This document shows, one piece after another, positions 42,405 through 50,373 of a DNA stretch of 64,000 nt. The number at the start of each line of letters is the position of its first letter. Position 1 is the stretch's first letter. Source of the DNA: a virus; IMG/VR virus record IMGVR_UViG_3300013136_000003, positions 1 to 64,000 of that record. One strand, written 5' to 3'. The notes under the pieces were generated by a model. The model worked only from the letters and a program-made list of their open reading frames with translations. It was not told the DNA's origin and did no database searches. Position numbers and translations under genes: made by a program.

Positions 42405-42888
42405 TAGTATATTATCAACCTAAGTTCTTAAACATTTTGCGTTCGGTAGAGGAATCAGGAAGTCATGAGCCTGGTTCTAGTGCGTGCCAGAACAACCTGT
42501 ATTGCAAAAGCAGGTAATGGCTCGAGCTAGGGGGATGCCCCACATGCAATGAAAAAGGCGGCCAAGCGGTCGGCATGAACTGTCTAACCAGCAGAGCTTG
42601 AGGTTTCGATCAGATACTTAAATGGTATCTTGCAAACGACGTACGGGTATACAAGATCCCCGTCTTGTGGCCGAATAATTTTCGTTGCGTGAAATAAGGC
42701 ACGCAGTTTGTTGTGGTGACACAGCAGCGGTTCATGGAGCAGCTAACCTGCTTTGAGCTGCCCTCGACAGAGGGAACTGATGGTCGTCGTACACACTTGC
42801 AGCGCAACATCGAACTGGAGGTAAAACCTAACCCTTCCGTACGTTCTACTGAGCGATATTAAACCGGCCACAGTGCCGGTTTTTTTAT
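42405..42888 (+). ncRNA. Large structured RNA of unrecognised class
   Basis: About 460 nt without a convincing reading frame, between a promoter-like TAGTATATTATC (near 42407) and a strong terminator. Visible helices: GTTCT/AGAAC (42474/42489), ACCTG/CAGGT (42495/42511), AGATAC/GTATCT (42612/42625), GCGTG/CACGC (42687/42700), a 7-bp stem closed by a GTGA loop (42709-42726), GCAGCT/AGCTGC (42739/42756) and CCCTC/GAGGG (42761/42770). ACGGG/CCCGT and ACAAG/CTTGT near 42643-42668 interleave as a pseudoknot. It lacks the conserved cores of RNase P RNA, tmRNA and group I introns. The large phage RNA classes GOLLD and ROOL are possible relatives but were not tested. Confidence 0.7.
42862..42887 (+). 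terminator. Terminator of the structured RNA
   Basis: AACCGGC and GCCGGTT stem, loop CACAGT, followed by a run of T. Confidence 0.85.
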
Positions 42889-42904
42889 GCGACTCGCGCT
42901 GCAC

Positions 42905-42931
42905 AAAAAAAAGCCGGACTGGCCGGCTTTT
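42905..42931 (-). terminator. Terminator of the DUF4494-like gene
   Basis: On the minus strand AAGCCGG and CCGGCTT form a 7-bp stem around CCAGT, followed by eight T. It faces the RNA terminator, isolating the two transcripts. Confidence 0.85.
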
Positions 42932-42949
42932 AAGTTCGGTTGGTAGAAG

Positions 42950-43150
42950 TTACTCCTCCAAAACGCTCATGATCTTTGATTCCTGAACGCTCTCGATAAA
43001 GCACGGAGAGATTCCATGAGAGAAACGCTTTAACGCTTTGTCTTCTGCATCTCCGACCGAGTCGGCATCCACCAAGTGTTGTTCTTTCACTTTCTTGACC
43101 TTTCCGTTTTCCTGGTCAACTTCAAATCTGATTTTTACTAAGTAGTACAT
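42950..43150 (-). CDS. DUF4494-like small protein
   Basis: 66 residues: YYLVKIRFEVDQENGKVKKVKEQHLVDADSVGDAEDKAL, with the strand, strand, and 'LVDA.S..DAE' helix order of DUF4494, a family seen chiefly in Bacteroidota and their phages. Function unknown. It is alone on the minus strand with a terminator at its end and a late-type box upstream. Confidence 0.75.
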   Translation of the reverse strand: MYYLVKIRFEVDQENGKVKKVKEQHLVDADSVGDAEDKALKRFSHGISPCFIESVQESKIMSVLEE

Positions 43151-43202
43151 TGTTCTTCGATTTTGTTTGCTTATTTTACTAGAGCTGTGCCCTAGGTTTC
43201 AT

Positions 43203-43210
43203 TTATTTAT
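43203..43210 (-). promoter_or_regulatory. Late-type box upstream of the DUF4494-like gene
   Basis: ATAAATAA (context GGATAAATAAAT) on the minus strand, about 50 bases before the start codon. This is further than usual. Confidence 0.4.
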
Positions 43211-43341
43211 CCAGACAGCCAGACTAACCTAGGATCCCACAGGAGACCCCCAGACCTCATCCTACTGAGAAGTCACTGTGTAACACATCTTCAGTATGCG
43301 CACACGCCTGAGCCCTCTAACGAATCGTAAACTTCAATCGA

Positions 43342-43358
43342 CTTTTTAGTACAATTTA
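43342..43358 (+). promoter_or_regulatory. Candidate promoter
   Basis: CTTTTTAGTACAATTTAAAG ends a few bases before ATG 43365; AGTACAATTT is shared with the site near 28955. Confidence 0.45.
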
Positions 43359-43364
43359 AAGATT

Positions 43365-44021
43365 ATGAAAGTTAGAGAAGAATTGATTTACGAACCAGAC
43401 AAGACCTGGTTCATCAGCGATACCCACTTCGGACACGATAACGTGCTGAAGTTTGAAGCAGGGTACCACAATTTTGCAAACATCGAGGATCACGACAAAA
43501 CGATCGTCGCAAATTGGTTTGCAACAGTTTACGATGACGATACTGTATTTTTCTTGGGCGATGCTTCTATGCCAAGAGTTAAATTGGACTACGTTAGAAG
43601 CATCTTTGCTCAGCTTCCAGGGAAGATAGTGTGGGTGACAGGAAATCACGATTATCACATCGATGATTTTTGGAAGAAAGAACTGATCAGAGTAGCAAAC
43701 ATAGTGGAATTCACGAGCTACAAAGAAATTTTTATCAAGTGCAAGGAACGGACAAACTATCCGCACGGTTACGATTTTCTTCGGCACATCGTTCTGTTTC
43801 ACTACCCTATCGCAGAATTTAACGGCTCCTTTAGGGACACGTTTCACGTGTACGGTCACACGCACGAAAATTTGTACCCGATAAAGAACGCCTACACAGC
43901 TACTGCATGTTTAACTGGTTACAAACCGGTGAATTATGCATGGCTTGCTGAAAAAATAGCCGAACACAATGAAGGACTTGATAGACCTGGGAAACCAAGT
44001 ATTCAACGTTTTAAAGGATAA
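43365..44021 (+). CDS. Calcineurin-like metallophosphoesterase
   Basis: 218 residues with all five metal-binding motifs in order: FISDTHFGHDN, VFFLGDAS, VTGNHD, VLFHYPI and VYGHTHEN. The layout matches the small phage/bacterial phosphoesterases that act on phosphodiesters. The substrate is unknown. The next gene starts 53 bases before its end. Confidence 0.92.
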   Translation: MKVREELIYEPDKTWFISDTHFGHDNVLKFEAGYHNFANIEDHDKTIVANWFATVYDDDTVFFLGDASMPRVKLDYVRSIFAQLPGKIVWVTGNHDYHIDDFWKKELIRVANIVEFTSYKEIFIKCKERTNYPHGYDFLRHIVLFHYPIAEFNGSFRDTFHVYGHTHENLYPIKNAYTATACLTGYKPVNYAWLAEKIAEHNEGLDRPGKPSIQRFKG

Positions 44022-44328
44022 ACACGGAGAGATCGAAGAATCTCGAATGCTTTTTCTGTACTTCATCACTCAAAAAAATAAGTGGGACATATTGGGTTCT
44101 AACCATTGGATCATCTTAGAAGTAAATGGAATAATCAAGAATTTCGCGGATCCGGCGATCGATCAGTTGAACCAAGAATGGTTAGCCCTAAAAGAACGAG
44201 TGGATTACGAATTTCTCATCAACAAGCTTAACCACCTCAGAAAAGAGTACGACCGTCCTGCGCCAAAGGATGGAGACATTTGGGAATTTGGCTCAAATTC
44301 TGGAACATTTAGAAACATTTCTATATGA
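43969..44328 (+). CDS. Hypothetical protein, 119 residues
   Basis: Overlaps the phosphoesterase gene by 53 bases in another frame; a later start is possible but no ATG is well placed. Helical with MLFLYFITQKNKW, FADPAIDQLNQEWLALKERV, then a short Gly/Asn-rich end. No domain recognised. Confidence 0.6.
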   Translation: MKDLIDLGNQVFNVLKDKHGEIEESRMLFLYFITQKNKWDILGSNHWIILEVNGIIKNFADPAIDQLNQEWLALKERVDYEFLINKLNHLRKEYDRPAPKDGDIWEFGSNSGTFRNISI

Positions 44329-44510
44329 GCAAATCCATCTTCAATAAGGATTGGGAAGAATTCGTAAAGACGTTAACCCCAGAACAGCAAGAAGCTCTAA
44401 AACAATACGACGAAGCTGTTTTTAAAGCTCAGCAAAGAAAACCATTTATCGTTTGCTCAGCTAAGCTGGCTGAAGAATTGCAAAAATTACAAGAACAACC
44501 GAATGAATAA
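44325..44510 (+). CDS. Small helical protein, 61 residues
   Basis: Overlaps the preceding stop by 4 bases and the thymidylate synthase start by 8. Sequence FNKDWEEFVKTLTPEQQEAL and AKLAEELQKLQEQ is helical and charged. Function unknown. Confidence 0.65.
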   Translation: MSKSIFNKDWEEFVKTLTPEQQEALKQYDEAVFKAQQRKPFIVCSAKLAEELQKLQEQPNE

Positions 44511-45210
44511 CTTAGATAAGCAATACTTTGAACTGTTGGAAGACATTCTAAGTAACGGAACACAAAAAGGAGACCGGACCGGCACTGGAAACATCTCAGT
44601 GTTCGGTAGAATGATTCGCCACAAGATGAGCGAAGGTTTTCCGCTCATCACAACCAAGAAAGTTTATTTCAAGGGGGTTCTCGTCGAACTTCTCTGGTTC
44701 CTCAAAGGTGGGACCAACATCAAGTACATGGTGGAAAATGACTGCACCATCTGGGTAGGAGATGCTTACAAAAAATTTCAAAGCGTTCAGAACGCCATCA
44801 TTGGGTTAAAGCCGCCTGCGTCTGATGAAGCACTCGCTAAGTACATCGATTGGTACGAAAACATTAAGACTAAAGACGATTTTATCGAAAAAATAAAAAC
44901 AGACGACCAGTTTGCACAAAGGCATGGTGATCTTGGCCCAGTTTATGGAAAGCAATGGAGAGAATGGCAAGGATCAATTCCATCAATCGATCAGATAAAA
45001 GATCTCATAGACAAATTAAAAAATAATCCAGAAGATCGTCGAATGATCGTAAGCGCATGGAACGTTCAGGAAATTCCATTAATGACTCTACCTCCGTGCC
45101 ACTATTCATTTCAGTGTTACGCTAGGCCATTAAGTTCAAAAGAGCGAGTTAATTTATGGAAGGTAAAACACGGAATGACAGAATCAGAAGAATTACTTTA
45201 CCTTTACTAA
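44503..45210 (+). CDS. thyA: Thymidylate synthase, N-terminal part (frame ends early)
   Basis: 235 codons containing most of a thymidylate synthase: GDRTGTGNISVFG, FPLITTKKVYFKGVLVELLWFLKG, HGDLGPVYGKQWREW, the dUMP-binding RRMIVSAWNV and the catalytic Cys in PPCHYSFQC. The frame stops at TAA soon after KERVNLWKVKHG, before the conserved C-terminal third, which continues in the -1 frame. The enzyme makes dTMP from dUMP. A large insert between TIWVGDAYKKF and HGDLGP is normal for the long type of the family. Confidence 0.9.
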   Translation: MNNLDKQYFELLEDILSNGTQKGDRTGTGNISVFGRMIRHKMSEGFPLITTKKVYFKGVLVELLWFLKGGTNIKYMVENDCTIWVGDAYKKFQSVQNAIIGLKPPASDEALAKYIDWYENIKTKDDFIEKIKTDDQFAQRHGDLGPVYGKQWREWQGSIPSIDQIKDLIDKLKNNPEDRRMIVSAWNVQEIPLMTLPPCHYSFQCYARPLSSKERVNLWKVKHGMTESEELLYLY

Positions 45211-45572
45211 ATTCAACATTAGAGGAACAAAATATTCCAAAATATGAGTTATCTCTAATGTTTAACATTCGCAGCAATGACGTTCCGTTGGGCTTGCCTT
45301 TCAACTTGGCTTCCTACGGCCTCCTTCTTGAGATCTTAGCGAAACACGTGAACATGGTTCCTGGAGAGCTGATAGCATCTATCGGAGACACTCACATCTA
45401 CTTGAACCAAGTGCCGATGATCAAGGAACAGTTGGAAAGAGAATCTTTTCCATTACCAACTATAAAGATAGATGACCGCCAAGTCGACGACATTTCTGAG
45501 TACAAGATAGAGGATTTCGAGATCTTTGGTTACCAATCTCAGTCGGCGATAAAAATACCTCTTTCTAATTAG
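45156..45572 (+). CDS. thyA: Thymidylate synthase, C-terminal part in the -1 frame
   Basis: Supplies the missing third: LSLMFNIRSNDVPLGLPFNLASYG (dUMP/folate site), IASIGDTHIYLNQ and the end FEIFGYQSQSAIKIPLSN. Joined to the first part by a -1 shift near CTTTACTAA, the protein would be about 356 residues. The first 20 codons of this frame as listed are probably out-of-frame. The junction lies in a stretch markedly richer in A+T than the rest of the gene. Sequencing indel, true inactivation, split subunits or recoding are possible. Confidence 0.85.
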   Translation: MEGKTRNDRIRRITLPLLNSTLEEQNIPKYELSLMFNIRSNDVPLGLPFNLASYGLLLEILAKHVNMVPGELIASIGDTHIYLNQVPMIKEQLERESFPLPTIKIDDRQVDDISEYKIEDFEIFGYQSQSAIKIPLSN

Positions 45573-46897
45573 GCAGTAGGAATTGCTGGTGGGTTGATAG
45601 TTCCGCCAGCTAAGACGCGTTTTACGCCGTCACCTGTTCCCCAGGTTCTAAGATCTGGGCAATCTGCCAATTGTTGAGCAGTCACTGAATCATTCCTAAG
45701 AAGAGCTAACAGTCTAGCGTAGTACGGGAGTTTTAGAGTAGCAACCGTTGCTGCTAACCCGGCCGCTGGATTTGGATATTCCTTAACCCCAGCCGAACTG
45801 TAATTTCTAATTCCTTTAATTTTCAACTTTTTGGTAGTGTTGAACGGATTGTAGTCTGCTTGACCTCCTTCGGCTTGACGCCATGCTTTTAAGAACTTCA
45901 TCTTTTCTGGAGTTTCGTTAGTACCAAGCATTCTAAGAATTGCTCTGTAGAAATTATCATCATTAACAGATCCGCCTACCACCACGTCTGCTCCACCGAT
46001 AGTAGCGTACTTCGAAAGTTCTTCCTTTCCGAAACCTTTGTTTTGTAAGTTAGCAATCAGTCGCTTGACCAAACCGCCATCGATCAGCGATATTCCAGGA
46101 GAACCAGCGGGTTCTCCAGCTGACTGTTTTGCTGCTGACAGACTTGATTTGTGTTCCCAATGCCAGGGTTCTCTCGGTATGCTGGTAAACCCGTAATTCT
46201 TAGCGTTAGTGTTCATCCAAGCTTGAGCTTTAGCGTCCAACTTTAAGTCCAAGGCTGCACCCCAACCATGGTTGGAAGTTCCAGGAACGGCAGCGTACCC
46301 GCCTTGGTTGTATAGGCCCTTTTCCTTTGCCACTTGAACTTGCTGATCGTAATTTCTGTAAGAGTCTGTGATCTGCCAAGTTACACCATCTTCGGCGGCA
46401 GCCTTGACCATTTTTTCATAGTCTTCTTTCGCTTCTTTGTTAAGTCTGTGGTGAGTTTCTCCGTGACCAGGAGTAGAAATAGTTTCAAGATCGTTTGTAC
46501 CAAGCCGGCCGTTTTGCGCTTCACCTACTAGTTCTGAAAAACTCTTGAAATTTACAAGAGATTCGTCCGCCGGTTGGTTAGATTTAGTAGCAGAGTTAAA
46601 ATTAGCAATGGCATTTGCTGTTTCTGGGCCAAAGTAACCGTCCACACCGTGTTTTGGCATCTTAAAACCTAGGAAATCCAAGCCTGCTTGAATTTTCTTG
46701 ACGAGATCCGAGTACTGCATGTTACCTTTTGACTGAACGGTGATAGTTTTTCCAGAGTTGGCAAAATCCTCGAGCTCAGAATAGAATTCCTTATCGTTGG
46801 CGGAAAGACCTTTAGTTTCGTCCTTTTTTCCTCTTAACCAATCCCAAAAACCGCCCTCGTTCATCTGCTTTTCAAAATCGTCGAAGTTCTTTACCAT
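45569..46897 (-). CDS. VanY carboxypeptidase plus lysozyme-like protein with capsid-targeting-like N-terminus
   Basis: 442 residues. N-terminus VKNFDDFEKQMNEGGFWDW has the shared motif with cleavage-like E-G. Next come a PG_binding_1-like domain (about 58-105, VDGYFGPETANAIANF), a second motif copy (NFKSFSELVGEAQN, about 117-130), and a VanY D,D-peptidase domain with SNHGWGAALDLKL (His210, Asp217) and PWHWEH (His246, His249). The C-terminal 170 residues carry a lysozyme-like stretch (FLKAWRQAEGGQADYNPFNT; NPAAGLAATVATLKLPYYARL). It cuts peptidoglycan peptides and perhaps glycan. It may be packaged and act at entry, or be the endolysin. Confidence 0.85.
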   Translation of the reverse strand: MVKNFDDFEKQMNEGGFWDWLRGKKDETKGLSANDKEFYSELEDFANSGKTITVQSKGNMQYSDLVKKIQAGLDFLGFKMPKHGVDGYFGPETANAIANFNSATKSNQPADESLVNFKSFSELVGEAQNGRLGTNDLETISTPGHGETHHRLNKEAKEDYEKMVKAAAEDGVTWQITDSYRNYDQQVQVAKEKGLYNQGGYAAVPGTSNHGWGAALDLKLDAKAQAWMNTNAKNYGFTSIPREPWHWEHKSSLSAAKQSAGEPAGSPGISLIDGGLVKRLIANLQNKGFGKEELSKYATIGGADVVVGGSVNDDNFYRAILRMLGTNETPEKMKFLKAWRQAEGGQADYNPFNTTKKLKIKGIRNYSSAGVKEYPNPAAGLAATVATLKLPYYARLLALLRNDSVTAQQLADCPDLRTWGTGDGVKRVLAGGTINPPAIPTA

Positions 46898-46924
46898 GTA
46901 AACTATTTCCTTATTTTTTGTACT

Positions 46925-46953
46925 AGAGTACGGCTGATAAATTATTTATTTGA
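46925..46953. promoter_or_regulatory. Divergent promoter region between peptidase and nuclease genes
   Basis: GATAAATTATTTATTTG holds a minus-strand ATAAATAA (46949-46942) and a near-box GATAAATT on the plus strand just before ATG 46954. Confidence 0.4.
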
Positions 46954-47724
46954 ATGAGCGAGAAAATAAAAAGAGTCACGATAGAGGGTTTCAGGTATTA
47001 CAAAGTAACTGACGGTTTGGATTTAATAGGGGTGTTCCCCAGCGTGACTACTGTGTTGGGAGAAACTGGAGACAAGGAATGGCTTGCTCAGTGGAAGGAC
47101 CGCATCGGACACAGCAAAGCGAACGAGATAAGTTCAGACGCTACAAAGAGAGGAACGGTCATGCACAGACTGTGCGAGATTTATCTGAACCTTCCTCAGT
47201 CGCTGTCGAGTCACGATAAGCTGAATGAAACCTTAGCTCTTTCACGATTGGACGATGAGATCGATAAGTTTGACAATAGAGCAAAAATCGTTGGCGGAGC
47301 TCTTTTTTACAATTACATCAGAGCTGGCGTGTTCAATGACATTCAAAAAGTGATCGCTCAGGAAAAATTTTTGTGGACAGCTAGGGACGGCGGTTTTGCT
47401 GGAACGCTGGACAATTTGTCCCTTTTAACGACCAACGAACACGCTGTAATAGATTTCAAAACAGCAAAAAAGCCGAAAGATGAAGCTTGGATCAAAGATT
47501 ACAAACTGCAAGTTGCAGCGTACGTGATAGCTGCATGGGATCGGCTTCGGATAAAATCAACGTCCTGCAGAATTCTCATATCGAATGAAACATCTCACGT
47601 TCCTCAGACGTTCACTCTAAACGAACGCGACATACGGGATAATTACCTTCTGTTTAGAACAAGGTTAGCTAAGTTCTATGAGATGCACCCGCCTAAATCA
47701 CTTGAGGAGCTCCGAGCTTTCTAA
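46954..47724 (+). CDS. PD-(D/E)XK nuclease (RecB/Cas4-like exonuclease)
   Basis: 256 residues. Nuclease core: GTVMHRLCEIYL (motif with His), FAGTLDNLSLL (Asp of PD), VIDFKTAKKPK (EXK equivalent DFK) and YKLQVAAYVIAAW (QxxxY motif). This is the order of the RecB-type family used by phages for DNA end processing or host DNA breakdown. Tail-to-tail overlap of 32 bases with the next minus-strand gene. Confidence 0.85.
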   Translation: MSEKIKRVTIEGFRYYKVTDGLDLIGVFPSVTTVLGETGDKEWLAQWKDRIGHSKANEISSDATKRGTVMHRLCEIYLNLPQSLSSHDKLNETLALSRLDDEIDKFDNRAKIVGGALFYNYIRAGVFNDIQKVIAQEKFLWTARDGGFAGTLDNLSLLTTNEHAVIDFKTAKKPKDEAWIKDYKLQVAAYVIAAWDRLRIKSTSCRILISNETSHVPQTFTLNERDIRDNYLLFRTRLAKFYEMHPPKSLEELRAF

Positions 47725-49606
47725 GAAGGTCCAACCTAACCGAAACGCTTCTTCCTACGTAACCGTAAACATTCAAATAGATGAACTGCTGCCTTGACGA
47801 ATTTACAGCTCCGTACTGACTCTTAGCTATAACTCCGTAAACGTTCTGGTGACCAGCAATGTAAAAATGATCTTGCGCGCGTGCTCCTATCTTGTCAGCT
47901 GTCGTAACTGCAGATAACGGGTAAGCCGTCAAATTTAACCCTGTGTACGGCGGTTGGATCGTTTCTCCGGACACAGCATTTGTTAACCTAGCTGTTCCGT
48001 TTTGTAGATCTTCAATAGATGCATTTCTGGGTCTTCTCATAGGCCCTATAGACCCTGTCCATGCAATGTAAACCGGAATAGCCCAGCTCTGTCTCATCAA
48101 TTCTCTCTGTGGCGGACCCAACACGATGAATGGCATTGAGTAATAGAAAACTCTCTCTCTAAACGATTTTAGCAGAGTCCGGTAATTTTCAACGTTCGGC
48201 CGGTTCAACAGAGCGTCCTTTATGCTATTAGCAGAGGACGGAGCAAAACCAAACGTTCTAGGTTCAGTTGCCCTTTCGACGTTCTGAGTTGTCTGATCCT
48301 GCGCTCTTTTTTGACTAGCTGCACGAATTTCTTCCTGCCGCCTAGCTGCTGTTTCCGGAGACAGTTTATCCTCAATGTACTCTTTTTCTTCTCGGCTGAG
48401 ATTAACGTTATCTAGGTCAGGAATTTCGTTCAGGTTTACTTTTACCCAAGCAGATTTATCTCTAGTGGTTCGGTTGTCCCTACCCTGAAGAGGATCTATC
48501 TCGTTACTTTGAACTCTGATCATTTCCTTGATGTTGAGAGCGTAATATTGACCATCCTGGTAAGTTGCAACTTCGCGAATAGGAAGAGGCTCGTAATCTG
48601 GCCGGTATAGGTAATCCTTAACGACTATGAAATCGCCAATGTCCCAATCCGCATCTGGGTCTGCGCCGAACCGTGAAATTCTGGCGATCAATCTCTTTCT
48701 AATCAATCGTTCTTCCCTAGCTGCTCTTTCTCTAGCTTGTTCGGCCTCTCTAGCAGCTCTTTCTCTAGCAGCGATCTCTGCTCTAGCCCTGGATTCTCTA
48801 ATCGACCTGTATTTTTCTTCGGTTAATCTGCTGTCTCTCACCAACGACCTAAGGTACTGATCGCTGAGTGTTGACAAAAATTCTTCGGGTAGCTGTTGAA
48901 ACAGTTCATCGTCCATATCAAACTGATCTGGATCAGTTCTTCTGGTACCGATAGCATCATTTATGAATCTCATAGCTGCGCTGAGCTTGGTGTTCTGGTC
49001 CAAATTTTTGTCCAATGCCATCCAGTTACTGGAACCAACGATTGCGTGAACGTCTTCTTCCGTTAAATTTCCGTTAGCGTCCTTTTTTACTTCAAGCATT
49101 GATGCCCACACGTTGTCCTTTTCTCTAGTTCCACTAGGATTGGAAGATATGTAACCGACTGTTCTCACAAGAGCACGGTACAGCTTTGCTCCAAGCTTTG
49201 TTCCGCGTAAACCCAAAGGAATACCGTCATTTGGAAAGTGGCTCCTTTGGTAAGAATCAGGAGCGTCAGTTTTCATGTAAATTGCGTCCGAGTCGTTAGG
49301 GTAAACGTCCTTCCATTTTCCAACCACCTTAATCAAACGACTTTCGTTATCACGTTTCATTTCTTGCATGATCTGTGCAATTTCAGGATTATTAAACCTA
49401 GGATAGTACTTTCTCTCGCCGCCTGATCTTTCCATTGTGATGTCTGAACTTCGTGTCGCTTTCAACAAGGCAAGCAACCGTCCTAACTTTTGAGTAAATT
49501 GACGAACATCAGCTAATTTGCTGCCGGTTAACCTAGCAACGCTAGGAACACCCATTTCGGTGACTTCAGCCGATTCATTCACCAAATCTATGAACGATTT
49601 GATCAT
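47693..49606 (-). CDS. Large protein with capsid-targeting-like N-terminus and Arg/Ala/Glu helix
   Basis: 637 residues. N-terminus MIKSFIDLVNESAEV fits the shared motif (LVNE then S). A long single helix of Arg, Ala and Glu spans about 268-308 (RARAEIAARERAAREAEQ). The second half has GDFIVVKDYLYRP and, near the end, an SH3- or beta-like domain (FYIAGHQNVYGVIAKSQYG). No enzyme motif. Candidate internal head protein or ejected protein. Confidence 0.7.
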   Translation of the reverse strand: MIKSFIDLVNESAEVTEMGVPSVARLTGSKLADVRQFTQKLGRLLALLKATRSSDITMERSGGERKYYPRFNNPEIAQIMQEMKRDNESRLIKVVGKWKDVYPNDSDAIYMKTDAPDSYQRSHFPNDGIPLGLRGTKLGAKLYRALVRTVGYISSNPSGTREKDNVWASMLEVKKDANGNLTEEDVHAIVGSSNWMALDKNLDQNTKLSAAMRFINDAIGTRRTDPDQFDMDDELFQQLPEEFLSTLSDQYLRSLVRDSRLTEEKYRSIRESRARAEIAARERAAREAEQARERAAREERLIRKRLIARISRFGADPDADWDIGDFIVVKDYLYRPDYEPLPIREVATYQDGQYYALNIKEMIRVQSNEIDPLQGRDNRTTRDKSAWVKVNLNEIPDLDNVNLSREEKEYIEDKLSPETAARRQEEIRAASQKRAQDQTTQNVERATEPRTFGFAPSSANSIKDALLNRPNVENYRTLLKSFRERVFYYSMPFIVLGPPQRELMRQSWAIPVYIAWTGSIGPMRRPRNASIEDLQNGTARLTNAVSGETIQPPYTGLNLTAYPLSAVTTADKIGARAQDHFYIAGHQNVYGVIAKSQYGAVNSSRQQFIYLNVYGYVGRSVSVRLDLLRKLGAPQVI

Positions 49607-49625
49607 TAAGTTTTACCTTTTTTCT

Positions 49626-49633
49626 TTATTTAT
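49626..49633 (-). promoter_or_regulatory. Late-type promoter box ATAAATAA
   Basis: GAATAAATAAAG on the minus strand, 19 bases before the start of the 637-residue gene; divergent to the box at 49659. Confidence 0.6.
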
Positions 49634-49658
49634 TCGGCAAGTCGGTAGCAACCTGAGC

Positions 49659-49666
49659 TATAAATA
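49659..49666 (+). promoter_or_regulatory. Late-type promoter, exact T4 TATAAATA
   Basis: GCTATAAATATTTACATG: the exact T4 late box 5 bases before the start codon. Confidence 0.6.
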
Positions 49667-49671
49667 TTTAC

Positions 49672-50373
49672 ATGCAGACAGTAACTATAAAAAAGGATGG
49701 AATTTTCTTCTCGTTTTGGGACGAGCAGGTCGCTTCGTGGGTAGATAGAAACATACTGGACTCAGATTTTCCTATCTCTCACTACTTGCCATATAACACC
49801 AGAGTAGAAGGCGAGATAACAATACGAGATTTTCTGAAACACCTTTCTCACTTTAGACCGCAAGTCCAACAGATATTTGCAAACGCTCTATCTGGAATAA
49901 CCTGCGATCAGATTGCTGAGATCATAGAAACGTCAAAGAAACCGAAATCAAACGTTCCGATGAACGCTGTTTACTTATTCAAAATGGGTAAAGTCTTTCC
50001 GGTAAAGGATGAGGAAATTGATTACCTCAGCACGTACTCAGTTCTCATGGGTTTGTTCGTGGAAGAAAACGTCGAAGAGGATAAAGTTTATCACCTGTCA
50101 GCGTTCGACGTTAGAGATTGGGTTGATCTGCCGTTCGCTATCGATAGTTTTATGGAATACACTGACGTGCAGACCGAAGAAATCCTGCTAAACGGATTGA
50201 TCGATTGGAAATTTTTCGAAGTGATTCACGCAGTTCTCAACCAGATAACTCTAACTTTTCAGATCAGGCAGATGACGTCAACCGTCGATTTAAAGAAATT
50301 GGAAAGCGGTCCTATGCTGATAGGCGAATTATTAGTGTGGATCGATGAACTAGATAGAATATTTGCTAACTAA
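49672..50373 (+). CDS. Hypothetical protein, 233 residues
   Basis: Soluble and acidic: FFSFWDEQVASWVDRNIL, TIRDFLKHLSHFRPQVQQIF, and a C-terminal LLVWIDELDRIF. No domain recognised. Late-type box directly upstream and converging on the next minus-strand gene by one base; late or virion assembly role likely. Confidence 0.65.
   Translation: MQTVTIKKDGIFFSFWDEQVASWVDRNILDSDFPISHYLPYNTRVEGEITIRDFLKHLSHFRPQVQQIFANALSGITCDQIAEIIETSKKPKSNVPMNAVYLFKMGKVFPVKDEEIDYLSTYSVLMGLFVEENVEEDKVYHLSAFDVRDWVDLPFAIDSFMEYTDVQTEEILLNGLIDWKFFEVIHAVLNQITLTFQIRQMTSTVDLKKLESGPMLIGELLVWIDELDRIFAN

Noticed and set aside
42405-42888. RNase P RNA or second tmRNA
   Set aside because: GAGGAATCAGGAAGTC looks faintly like the RNase P P4 region, but the conserved 3' partner and ACAGAA core are missing; no acceptor/T-arm pair for tmRNA.
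45569-46897. Calling the VanY/lysozyme protein simply the endolysin
   Set aside because: No signal for release at lysis is visible, and the N-terminal motif is shared with clearly non-lysis proteins; the role is left open.
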